Shown here in pieces: positions 40,943 to 50,293 of a stretch of DNA of 64,000 nucleotides; positions within the stretch are counted from its first letter, which is position 1, and each line of letters opens with the position of its first letter. Both the position numbers and the translations under genes were made by a program. The notes beneath the pieces are model-generated. The model was not told the DNA's origin and ran no database searches. It saw only the letters and a program-made list of their open reading frames with translations. Source of the DNA: Saccharomyces uvarum (lineage: Eukaryota > Ascomycota > Saccharomycetes > Saccharomycetales > Saccharomycetaceae); NCBI GenBank assembly GCA_947243795.1, contig OX365939.1, forward strand, positions 62,001 to 126,000. The letters are read 5' to 3'.

Positions 40943-43900
40943 ATGGGTACGTCAAGTGAGGTTTCCCTCGCACACCACAGGGATATCTACCACTACTACG
41001 TGTCGTTGAAGACTTTTTTTGAAGTCACAGGTGAAAATCGTGATAGGTCGAACTCGACGAGGGCTCAGAAGGCCAGAGCCAAGCTATTGAAGTTATCGTC
41101 GTCCCAGTTCTACGAGCTGAGTACAGACGTCTCCGACGAGCTGCAGAGGAGGATCGGGGAAGATGCTAACCAGCCGGACTACCTTCTGCCAAGGGCAAAC
41201 TTCCACATGAAGAGGAACCAGGCTAGACAAAAACTGGCCAATCTGTCACAAACTCGATTCAATGATTTACTAGATGACATTCTCTTCGAGATCAAGAGGA
41301 GGGGGTTCAACAAGGATCTGGATTCCCCACCACCACCGCCACAGCAGCCGCAGCCGCAGCCGCAGCCGACAAAACAAGAGGTTGTCAGGGACAGCGACGA
41401 TTCCGTCAAGACGTCCACAAACTCTCCTAAAGCTCAGGTGGCCCCGAACGTCTCAGTACAGCCTTCTTTAATTATTCCCAAAATGGCATCTATCGACTGG
41501 TCTTCTGAAGAAGAAGACGAAGAAGAGGCAAAGGCAAAGGAACCAGAGAAAGAGAAAGCAAGTACAGATGAAGAAGAGGAGGCTAAGCCTTCTTTAGAAC
41601 CTATTGTTACAAAATCTGCTGTGCCTGACTCTCAAGTACTGGTCCATGATATCACATCGATGGTAAAGACTCCGACAACAACACAGAAAAACTACTGGGA
41701 CGTTAACGATTCTCCAATAATCAAGGTAGATAACGACATCGATAAAGACAAGAATGGTGAACAACTGAAAAGTCCTGAAACTCCAAACCTTGAAGATGAC
41801 AACTCTAGTTCTGTCATGGAAGACAGAATCAAAGAGCTGACCGATGTGAACAGCGATCTGCACTCCCAAATCGAAGATTTGAACGCTAAATTAGCATCTT
41901 TAACAAATGAAAAGGAAAAGGAAAAAGATTCAACAAATAACCACACTATTGACGAAAGTTTCCAGAAGGAGTTACTGTTATTGAACTCTCAAATCGGTGA
42001 ATTATCTATTGAAAATGAAAATTTGAAGCAGAAAATATCGGAATCTGAACTATCTCAAAGGAAGAACGACAGCAATCACAACTTGAAGATCACTGACGTT
42101 TTTATTAGCAAGTATTCTTCTATCGATGGTCTTATTCCCGTCCAATACATCTTAAATGCCAGCAATCTAATAACCCAATTCACTACGAGGCTTTCCGCGG
42201 TGGGTAAAGGCCGTTCCACTGCAATATCTCATCATGTGAGTAAGGAACTGTTCCAAATATTATCTCAACTATCGAACCTTGTTTCTCAGTTATTATTCTC
42301 AGCGGACCTGTTACAATATAAAGACCAGATCATCTTATTAAAGGCGTCTTTATCCCATGCGATTACTTCCATAAGATATTTCTCCGTTTATGGTCCCGTA
42401 TTGGTTCCTAAGATAACTGTGCAAGCTGCTGTTTCTGAGATTAGTTTCGCTATATGTAATCTAATTGATTCAGCAAAGATTAAGTCAGATTCCGTTGTCA
42501 ACAACACTATAGCTGGTGAAGATAACCGACAAATGTTGGAATATTCGCCACAAATAGCCACCACCCCGATGACGCCGACTTTCCCTGCTGCTCCTTCATC
42601 GACAATAAACATGAAAAAGGAGTTTATAAACCCTCACGAATCCGCATTTTTTTTAAATGATGTAGAGGAAGAAGAATCTCCTGTGAAACCATTGAAAATC
42701 ACTCAAAAGGCAATAAATAGTCCGATTATTAAACCTTCTTCTAATATGATTCCGACAACTTCGAGGAAGCCTTCAGGAACAGGGCTGTTTAGTCTGATGA
42801 TTGATTCGTCAACCGCCAAGAACAACTCTCATAAAGACGATTGTGATAAATATGTCTCTCCTATAAAACCGGCTACCTCTGCCTCTAATTCTACGAGTAA
42901 TAAAAACTCCGAGATTCCTAAACTAACGCTGCCTCCTCAAAGTGACGTTTATTCAACCATCGTGCCAGTAGAAAACCGAATCCCTAATATCAAAATTGAG
43001 AATTCTGAAGAAGGGCAAGAAAAGAGTACAAATATATCGGATGCAGGCCCAACAGCACTAACTTCTAGTATTGCTGATAAACTAAAACATTTTGATCAGA
43101 AAGCAGACAACAAGCTGTTAATGAAGGAAAATTCAACGACAAGCGAACAATCGAAATTGAAGCCTAACTTGTCTAACAAATTTATAAGTTCAATGAATGA
43201 TGTGTCTACAGATGAAGATTCAAACTCTGATACCAACAAAGATGAAGATGAAGATGACGATGACGATTTTACTTATATGGCGCTGAAACAAACCATGAAA
43301 AGAGAAGGCTCCAAAATTGGGAGAAAAAATGATCATGAATCCTCTGCAAAGAAAATAGAACTCGATATGAATGGCTCTCCGGAATCGGTGAAGATTACGT
43401 CTCCAGAATTGGTCAGGAAGGTTGCGTCTCCAGAAGCGGTAAAAAAGGCTGGATCACCAGAATTGGCTGAGAAGGTTGCGTCTCCAGATGTTTTGAAAAA
43501 TATTGTATTTACAGAAGCAATAAAAAAGACTACATCTCCCGAAACAATCAGCAAACCCGCACTTCCAGAGGCAATAAAAAAGGCCACATCTCCAGAAGCA
43601 ATAAAGAAGACTGCACCTTCAGAAGTATTAAAAAATAATATGTTTCCGAAAGCAATCAGTAAAACTGCACCTTCAGAAACGTTAATGGATACTGGATTCC
43701 CAGAAGTGAAAGAAAAGAACGCATCTCCACAAGTCTTGAAGAAGATCGTGTTTCCAGTAGCTACTGGTAAAATGACATCTCCAGAAGTGATAAAGAAGGC
43801 TGCAGGAGCGATAAAAAAGACAAATGATTTACCAGAAATCAATAAATCGTACACGGAAACTGCCACCTTAATCGAACCTACCAATATGGATACAGAAGAT

Positions 43901-46117
43901 ATGGACCTCAACACTTCGAGGACAGACGTTGATTCAAACCCCTCAATTAAACAAGAAGAGGATGATGAGGAAAAAGAGGAGGCTTTTAACCAGGTAAAAA
44001 CCACTTCTCAGAAAATCGCTGCCGAAGAAGAAGAAGACGATATTAATAACGCTCGTAATGATTACAAAGCGGAAAGCATTGCTCAGACACACATTTCTCG
44101 AGAAGATCTTAATGAAGTGTCCAACGGCTATAAGGCAAAGGGCATTGCTCAGACACACAATTCCCGGGAAGATCGAAATGAAGTACCCAATGGCGTTAAC
44201 GTGAAAGGCGCTACTCAGGCGGACATTGCTCACGAAGAATCCAATGGTTATAAGGCGAAAGGCATTCCTCAGACACACAATGCCCTGGAAGACCTCAATG
44301 AAGTACCCAATGGCTTTAACGTGAAAGGCGCTACTCAGGCGGACATTGCTCACGAAGAATCCAATGGTTATAAGGCGAAAGGCATTCCTCAGACACACAA
44401 TGCCCTGGAAGATCTCAATGAAGTGCCCAATGGCTATAAGGCAAAGGGCCTTGCTCAGACTCACGTTGCTCAGAAACACAATGCTCGAGAAGATCTTAAT
44501 GAAGTGTCCAATGGCTATAAGGCAAAGGGCATTGCTCAGGCGGACATTGCTCATGAAGAATCCAATGGTTATAAGGCAAAAAGCATTCCTCTGACATCTA
44601 TTGCTCACGAAGATCGAAGTGAAGTACCCAATGACTTTAGGATGAAAGGTGCTACTCAGACAGGAATTGCTAGAGAAGATCTCAATGAAGTATCCAATAG
44701 TTATAAGGCAAAAAGCATTCCTCAGACATCTTTTTCCCACGAAGATTTCAATGAAGTACCCAATAGCTATAAGGCAAAAGGCATTGATCTGTCATACATT
44801 GCCCGGGAAGATCTCAATGAAGTACCCGATGGCTTTAACGTGAAAGATGCTACTCAGACAGACATTGCTCACGAAGAATCCAATGGTTATAAGGCAAAAA
44901 GCATTCCTCAGACATCTATTTCCCACGAAGATTTCAATGAAGTGCCCAATAGCTATAAGGCAAAAGGCATTGCTCAGGCGGACATTGCTCATGAAGAATC
45001 CAATGGTTATAAGGCGAAAGGCATTCCTCAGACACACAATGCCCTGGAAGATCACAATGAAGTACCCAATGGCTTTAACGTGAAAGGCGCTACTCAGGCG
45101 GACATTGCTCACGAAGAATCCAATGGTTATAAGGCAAAAAGCATTCCTCAGACATCTATTTCCCACGAAGATTTCAATGAAGTGCCCAATAGCTATAAGG
45201 CAAAAGGCATTGCTCAGTCACACATTGCCCGAGAAGATTTCAATAAAGTACCAAATGGTTATGAAGCGAATAACGTGGCTCAGACTCATATTGGCGAGGA
45301 AAAGCACAGTCTCATAAATTCGATCGAAAATACACAGGTGAAAAAATCGAACCATGTGCCAAATTCAAGCAATAAATTGGTCAACGAAGGGAAGCCAAAG
45401 TTGAATGATGGCGCTCCCAACAGTGTCAGCGTGAAGAATATTTCAGGAATTGTGGCACATCATCAAGACCATGATAGTGACGACGATGATTCCAGTTATC
45501 AATTTATCCCTATGAGACATGAAGGGCAACAGCGAGAGCAAGCTGTAATGGATGAAAGCGAAGAAGAAGAGGAAGAAGAAGAAAGCGAAGAAGAGGAAGA
45601 AGGAAGCGAAGAAGAAGATAGTGATTTCGACGTAGACACTTTTGATATTGAGAATCCAGATAACACGCTTTCCGAGTTATTATTGTATCTAGAACATCAA
45701 ACAATGGACGTAATATCCACGATTCAATCGCTACTGACATCGATCAAGAAACCACAAGCCACTAAGGGAAACCTGAGAGGAGAGTCCAACGCGATCAACC
45801 AAGTCATTGGCCAGATGGTGGACGCCACCAGCATATCGATGCAACAAAGCAGGAACGCCAACTTAAAGAAGCACGGTGATTGGGTGGTACAGAGTTTAAG
45901 AGACTGTTCGCGCAGGATGACGATCCTGTGCCAGTTGAACATCAACGGGGTGTTGACAAGGGATAACAACGACGAGGACTACGCCGATAAGAACTTCAAG
46001 CAGCGGTTAGCAGGGATCGCGTTTGACGTGGCCAAGTGCACGAAGGAGTTGGTGAAGACTGTGGAGGAAGCAAGTCTGAAAGATGAGATAAGTTATTTGA
46101 ATTCAAGGTTGAAATAG
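40943..46117 (+). CDS. SPA2: Spa2, polarisome scaffold, with an expanded repeat region
   Basis: The protein has 1,724 residues, about 260 more than the 1,466 I recall for S. cerevisiae. Two Spa2-homology repeats lie near 45-75 (KLLKLSSSQFYELSTDVSDE) and 90-120 (KLANLSQTRFNDLLDDILFE). Further parts are a poly-Pro/Gln patch near 130, a coiled coil at ~290-370, a helical SHD-type block at ~385-515, nonapeptide repeats at ~812-955, a second repeat array at ~1039-1456, an acidic run (ESEEEEEEEESEEEEEGSEE) near 1535, and the conserved C-terminal helical domain (~1570-1724). Spa2 gathers Bni1, Pea2, Bud6 and the Mpk1 and mating kinases at bud tips and shmoos. Domains at both ends are well conserved. 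KNS1 converges on it. Confidence 0.97.
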   Translation: MGTSSEVSLAHHRDIYHYYVSLKTFFEVTGENRDRSNSTRAQKARAKLLKLSSSQFYELSTDVSDELQRRIGEDANQPDYLLPRANFHMKRNQARQKLANLSQTRFNDLLDDILFEIKRRGFNKDLDSPPPPPQQPQPQPQPTKQEVVRDSDDSVKTSTNSPKAQVAPNVSVQPSLIIPKMASIDWSSEEEDEEEAKAKEPEKEKASTDEEEEAKPSLEPIVTKSAVPDSQVLVHDITSMVKTPTTTQKNYWDVNDSPIIKVDNDIDKDKNGEQLKSPETPNLEDDNSSSVMEDRIKELTDVNSDLHSQIEDLNAKLASLTNEKEKEKDSTNNHTIDESFQKELLLLNSQIGELSIENENLKQKISESELSQRKNDSNHNLKITDVFISKYSSIDGLIPVQYILNASNLITQFTTRLSAVGKGRSTAISHHVSKELFQILSQLSNLVSQLLFSADLLQYKDQIILLKASLSHAITSIRYFSVYGPVLVPKITVQAAVSEISFAICNLIDSAKIKSDSVVNNTIAGEDNRQMLEYSPQIATTPMTPTFPAAPSSTINMKKEFINPHESAFFLNDVEEEESPVKPLKITQKAINSPIIKPSSNMIPTTSRKPSGTGLFSLMIDSSTAKNNSHKDDCDKYVSPIKPATSASNSTSNKNSEIPKLTLPPQSDVYSTIVPVENRIPNIKIENSEEGQEKSTNISDAGPTALTSSIADKLKHFDQKADNKLLMKENSTTSEQSKLKPNLSNKFISSMNDVSTDEDSNSDTNKDEDEDDDDDFTYMALKQTMKREGSKIGRKNDHESSAKKIELDMNGSPESVKITSPELVRKVASPEAVKKAGSPELAEKVASPDVLKNIVFTEAIKKTTSPETISKPALPEAIKKATSPEAIKKTAPSEVLKNNMFPKAISKTAPSETLMDTGFPEVKEKNASPQVLKKIVFPVATGKMTSPEVIKKAAGAIKKTNDLPEINKSYTETATLIEPTNMDTEDMDLNTSRTDVDSNPSIKQEEDDEEKEEAFNQVKTTSQKIAAEEEEDDINNARNDYKAESIAQTHISREDLNEVSNGYKAKGIAQTHNSREDRNEVPNGVNVKGATQADIAHEESNGYKAKGIPQTHNALEDLNEVPNGFNVKGATQADIAHEESNGYKAKGIPQTHNALEDLNEVPNGYKAKGLAQTHVAQKHNAREDLNEVSNGYKAKGIAQADIAHEESNGYKAKSIPLTSIAHEDRSEVPNDFRMKGATQTGIAREDLNEVSNSYKAKSIPQTSFSHEDFNEVPNSYKAKGIDLSYIAREDLNEVPDGFNVKDATQTDIAHEESNGYKAKSIPQTSISHEDFNEVPNSYKAKGIAQADIAHEESNGYKAKGIPQTHNALEDHNEVPNGFNVKGATQADIAHEESNGYKAKSIPQTSISHEDFNEVPNSYKAKGIAQSHIAREDFNKVPNGYEANNVAQTHIGEEKHSLINSIENTQVKKSNHVPNSSNKLVNEGKPKLNDGAPNSVSVKNISGIVAHHQDHDSDDDDSSYQFIPMRHEGQQREQAVMDESEEEEEEEESEEEEEGSEEEDSDFDVDTFDIENPDNTLSELLLYLEHQTMDVISTIQSLLTSIKKPQATKGNLRGESNAINQVIGQMVDATSISMQQSRNANLKKHGDWVVQSLRDCSRRMTILCQLNINGVLTRDNNDEDYADKNFKQRLAGIAFDVAKCTKELVKTVEEASLKDEISYLNSRLK
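43376..43806 (+). repeat. SPA2 nonapeptide repeat array (27-bp units)
   Basis: About 16 units of nine codons with the consensus SPEAIKKxA run from residue ~812 to ~955. The first unit is one codon short. Units vary at the first position (SP, FP, LP, PS) and in the basic pair. From memory S. cerevisiae Spa2 has about 25 such units, so this array is shorter here. Confidence 0.85.
44057..45310 (+). repeat. SPA2 second repeat array, 18- and 22-codon units
   Basis: About 20 tandem units run from residue ~1039 to ~1456. Two forms alternate: a 22-residue unit (NGYKAKGIPQTHNALEDLNE plus VP) and an 18-residue unit (NGFNVKGATQADIAHEES). They often pair into a 120-bp higher-order unit whose copies, for example those starting near 44183 and 44303, are almost identical in DNA. 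One unit is 27 residues long. All units keep the frame. The high DNA identity shows recent amplification. Confidence 0.9.
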
Positions 46118-46354
46118 GGTGCAGAGACAATCAATAGAGTGTATTATCTATAATAGTAAAAATAAAAAACAAGTATAAATATAAATATAAATATAATAAT
46201 AGTAATGTTTGAATATTAAGAGTAAGATATTTTTTTATTGAATATAGAAAAAAATAAAGAGAAGGAAAGAAAGATTATTATAACCCAAATGAAAAAATTA
46301 AACTGAACTAGTGTGAAAATTGAGAAGAGAAAGAAAAGAAAAAATAAATACCCC

Positions 46355-48207
46355 CTAACCTTGGGTATTATTGTAAGTTGCAATACCGTCATCCAGTATG
46401 CCCAGGTTAAACCATTCGTGGTCCAGCGCGTCCTTGGCGGTGATTCTTTTTGTCGGGTCGAATTCGAACATTTTCCTCAGCAGGTCGATGAACCAGTACC
46501 AGAACAAGAAAGTTTCCTTGTCGAGTCTGTCCGTGGCCGCGGCGGAGGAAGAGTGAATTTGTTTTTTCCATACCATTTTTGAATTTATCAAGGACCAATT
46601 TTTCTCCGCCGGCAGGTTCCAATTGATGCTTATGCTGTCACCGTAATCCAGCTTCAAGATCTTAGAGATGTAGATGTCTAGGCGGTCGCATGATTGCAAG
46701 ACCCTTTTCATTGATTTTTCGGTGGTCACGGTTTCGCCGCGTTTGTTCTTTTCCGGCCATTGCAAGGTCAGCGATTTCTTATCGAAGTGCTTAATCACGG
46801 TGGAGTTCAGGTCCGAGGGAGAGTTGCCCAGTTTATGTTTGGATTTGTAGAACATCTTGTCGATGATGTCTGTCGGGAAGGGGGTGCCGTTGATGCGCTG
46901 CATCATGGCCATGTGCTCGAGGTTTTCATGAATCGGGTAAAGAGATTCGCCAATGACCAGTTCGACCAGGACGCACGCGATAGACCAGATATCGCAGGGG
47001 AAGGACCAGCCCAAGCCGAGCACGATCTCAGGGGCTCTATAGTGGCGCGTGGATATCACCGGAGGGTGGTATTCGTAGTGGAAGATGGCGCTGCCGAAAT
47101 CGATGATTTTGACTTCTGGGTTATTCAGTATTTTATGTTTCCCTTTACTGGCCTCCCGACGCCTTTTGCTTAGTGACTGAACGGTCTTTGTGGGCAAATT
47201 CTGGGCAATGTGGGTTTCGTCGCAGATCAGGATATTCTCGGGCTTCAAGTCCGTGTGGATTATCCCCAAATCGTGCAAGAAACACACTGATCGGATCAAC
47301 TGCCGGGCGATGGCCTGTATGTGGGAGCCCGGGAACCTGGCAATACCGTTGGAGCACATGAAATCGTAGATGGACTTGCCGTATAAATCTGTTACCAGAC
47401 AGATGTGGTTTTTGTAGTCGAAGCACTCCCTTAGTAGAAGACACTGGAATTGGCCCTGCGGGTCGTTTTCCAGAATGGTTTGTAGGATTCTTAGTTCTGT
47501 CTTGGCGGCTTCTCTATATCTATCCACGGCCCTTATGACCTTGACCGCGACGTAGTTCTGGCCGTTGTTGTAGTTTGGCTCGTACTTGTTGTCGATGCAC
47601 TTGAGCACCTTGCCAAAGGTGCCCTGGCCCAACAGATCCTTGACGATGAAGCGACCCCCGCTGCCGAAGACGTCGTTTTCCTGGTACACGTAGTGGCCGT
47701 CCTTGTCAGTTTTGAAATTCGATTTGCTGGACGAGGCGCTCTCCGAAGAGCTATTCGACTTGAACTTCCTCAGCGACGAGCCGATCTGTCTCTTGAGCGT
47801 GGACTGTGGCGGCAAGGGCTGGGGCGGAGGCTCCAGTTGTAGAGGCGGGTTGTAAAAGGGAGACGTGCTGTGAGCTATCGTGAGATTCACGGCCTTGTTG
47901 CCCTCCAGGGTCTTAGCGCAGGAGCCCGTTAGGTGTAGCAGCTCGTTCTCGGTCTGCGTGACCCTGGGCACAATGGCGTTGTTCTGGTCAGGAACACTGA
48001 AGTAGTTTGACTGGTAGCTAAGTTTCGATAGCGGCAGTTGGGGCAGCGAGATGGTTCGCTGCTTTTTGAACTTCTTTGGTGTCGTGATATACGTGTTGGC
48101 CGCGTTGTTGCTGCTGCTACTGGGCAGAATCAACGGCGACGAGAACTGTATGGGCTGCTCCTTGATAAATATGATGTCGTCGTCGGCATCCTCGTCCACG
48201 CGGCTGC

Positions 48208-48241
<34 letters not shown>

Positions 48242-48589
48242 AGTATTATTATTGATCGTGGTGTTGGTGGTACGGGGCTCGTCGTCCAGCTCTATGGCGT
48301 TTTCGTTGTCCAGGAACAGCTGGTGCTGGTGCTGGTGCTGGCGCTGGTGCTGGCGGGGAAGGTGCGAGTTTTCGGCCTGGTTCAGATCCAGACTGTTCCT
48401 AAGGTTGTCGCTCAGGAAGGAGTTCTGCCGGGCAAACATCTCGTCCAGCAGGTTGTTTGTGCGTGTGTCTTCGAAGCTGTCCAGAAAAACCTTGTTGGCG
48501 CTCACATTGTCTGCAGGACCCGTAGTAGTGGAATTATTCATATTAGCTCTTGAACGTTTTCTAGTGCCGATTTGAATATTCTGTGACAT
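46355..48589 (-). CDS. KNS1: Kns1, LAMMER (CLK-type) dual-specificity protein kinase
   Basis: The protein has 744 residues (737 in S. cerevisiae). The N-terminal ~310 residues are low in complexity, with His/Gln (HQRQHQHQHQLF) and a poly-Asn run near 112-127. The kinase domain follows: the glycine loop GQGTFGKVLKC, the Lys in YVAVKVIRA, catalytic HTDLKPEN near 443-450, DFG in KIIDFGSAIFHYEYHPP near 494 and the family signature EHLAMMQRINGT near 556-567. Kns1 phosphorylates RNA polymerase III subunit Rpc53 and ribosome regulators downstream of TORC1. An insertion NNGQN seems to lie before the catalytic Lys strand. The gene is GC-rich. Confidence 0.97.
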
Positions 48590-49214
48590 AACTGGGACTG
48601 GAGGGAGGAAGCAGAAAAGGCGGCGGCGGCGGCGGTAGGTGTGTTGTGTGCGTGTGTGCTATATCTTCAGCGTGATGGTACCGTGTTTTCTTGTTTTTGC
48701 AGTTGTTGTTGCCTATAATGTGTGTATTATATCTATTTACTTAACGTAAGCACGAGGAGTAGAGAGGGGGAGGAGGGGGGAGCGGCGAGTTGCTAGTGCT
48801 AAGGTAGCAGAGCTTTGTAAATCCGGCAGATCTGATATCAAAAAGCAAACTTTATTCTGATATAGGAACTCCATAATATAACCCAGCGCACGATGCTAGA
48901 GATAAAAAGAGGGTGGGTGTGGAGCCAAAACCGAAATCGAAATCGGAATAGAAATGGAAACGGGATCGCAACCAGAGCCAGGCCAAGCCGTGTCACGAAC
49001 CACGCGGCCTCTAAGCCTTGGCGGGAGAAAGAGAGCTTGGAAGAACCGCCCAATCACACCGGCTCCTTTGGCCCTACGCGCCCCCTAAAAAAGAAACGAC
49101 GGGCCCGGCCTCCCGGGACCGCTTGGGCGGGTCACCCGCGGGCGTCGGCGGCTATTTCGCGAGAGTTTTTGGTGTGGTAAAGCTTATAGCAGCGTTCTCT
49201 TCCGGCTTCGGCGG
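48590..49214 (-). promoter_or_regulatory. KNS1 upstream region / COX19 3' flank with URS1 sites and GC-rich block
   Basis: These 625 bp lie between the KNS1 start and the COX19 stop, both on the minus strand. A (GGC)n tract is at about 48619-48636, and G-rich purine DNA at about 48765-48782. Bases ~49040-49160 are unusually GC-rich for yeast. TCGGCGGCTA at 49145-49154 is a perfect Ume6 URS1; a second perfect copy at 49208-49217 overlaps the COX19 stop. A Reb1 or Abf1 site was not found. No gene. Confidence 0.5.
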
Positions 49215-49520
49215 CTATTTGTTGTCGTCGTTGTTGTTGTTGATGTTGCTGGCACGGTCGGCACTGCTGGGGGCGTCCTCCGGCAGGCCCAAGTGCGACC
49301 ACTCGTCGTAGTCCATCAGCTGGTGGTCCATCCGGCAGCGCAGGTAGTTCTTGGCCAGCAGGCGGCAGTTCATTGCGTTCTCGTTCTGCACCAGCTGCAT
49401 GCACTTAAGGTACTCTTGCATGTGTTTCGTGCAGTCGCCGTCGTGGTCCAGTGGGAACGAGCCTCTTTCTGGGGGCGTGGGTCTCAATGCGCTCAGCGAG
49501 CTTCCTGGATTTCCCGACAT
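49215..49520 (-). CDS. COX19: Cox19, twin CX9C protein for cytochrome oxidase assembly
   Basis: The protein has 101 residues (98 in S. cerevisiae). A CHCH domain has two CX9C pairs: Cys30 and Cys40 in [11 protein letters not shown], and Cys52 and Cys62 in [11 protein letters not shown], which form the helical hairpin oxidised by Mia40 in the intermembrane space. The N-terminus is Pro/Ser-rich and the tail is Asn/Asp-rich ([10 protein letters not shown]). Cox19 binds Cox11 and keeps it in the redox state needed for copper insertion into Cox1. The minus-strand stop codon lies inside a URS1 motif. GC-rich gene with strong third-position G/C. Confidence 0.96.
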   Translation of the reverse strand: MSGNPGSSLSALRPTPPERGSFPLDHDGDCTKHMQEYLKCMQLVQNENAMNCRLLAKNYLRCRMDHQLMDYDEWSHLGLPEDAPSSADRASNINNNNDDNK

Positions 49521-50293
49521 TGCTTCTTGTGTTCTGTAGTCTGTGTTTGCTGTATTTGTTTGTTAATTCTTGCTTGTTTTGGGGGAGATTTGCAGAGGGA
49601 AAGAAAGGAAAATTTTTTTTCTCGTTCGATTTATTTGATTGTTTTATGCTTTTGAGCTGAGCGGGTTTTAGCCGCGTTTTTTCTCTGCGCGTTAAGCGAA
49701 GATTCTAAGAAAGTATAATAGAATAGATCGGTAGTCTGTTCTATTGTAGTAGAAAGATGCTAAACGCCCCCCTTACAAGTTCGTAGCGGAGGGCACCGGT
49801 CCAGTCCTACTGGGTTATGTATGTACTGAAAACTCTCCGAAAGCGTATCTTGCAATCACGATCCCTTGCTTATATCTACCGTGACTGAAGAGACAAAATC
49901 GCAAGACGATGGGAAGGGCACACACATCCAAGATAAGATGGCGCATGTGTAAAAAAGCTGATTTTGTTCTTATTTGTCTCCCCTTTTACTCATTCTTTCG
50001 AGATGACCGTTTGGGTGATATGCCGAGACTTCTTCGATTATTTAATTGTTATATCCCTTTTTTTCCATATATTTCGATTTGTACACGTTTGCTTGCTCCC
50101 TTAACGGCAATACCATTTACGATGAAAAGGACGCGGTTCAATTTACTGAGCAGGCCATCGTCAAGCCAAGTCAAGACCGTATAGATGAGGTAAATAAATG
50201 TATGTAGTGTAGACAAACAAATAGACAGCGGAAAAGTAAAAAATTATATTTACGGTCACTAGATACATAAAAACATAAAGGAAGAAGACCTCT
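49521..50293. other. COX19 upstream region and DPS1 3' flank
   Basis: The 773 bp hold the COX19 promoter and the DPS1 terminator side. T-rich pyrimidine tracts occur at 49612-49622 and 50057-50066. A 91-codon plus-strand frame starts with an ATG at 49909 (basic and hydrophobic, no recognisable motif); I give it little weight. I see no perfect general regulatory factor site and no tRNA gene. Confidence 0.4.

Noticed and set aside
44057-45310. CRISPR-like or satellite array
   Set aside because: The repeats are in frame, contiguous without unique spacers, and encode part of Spa2.
49909-50184. 91-codon plus-strand frame between COX19 and DPS1
   Set aside because: No recognisable domain; composition fits chance translation of an intergenic T-rich region.
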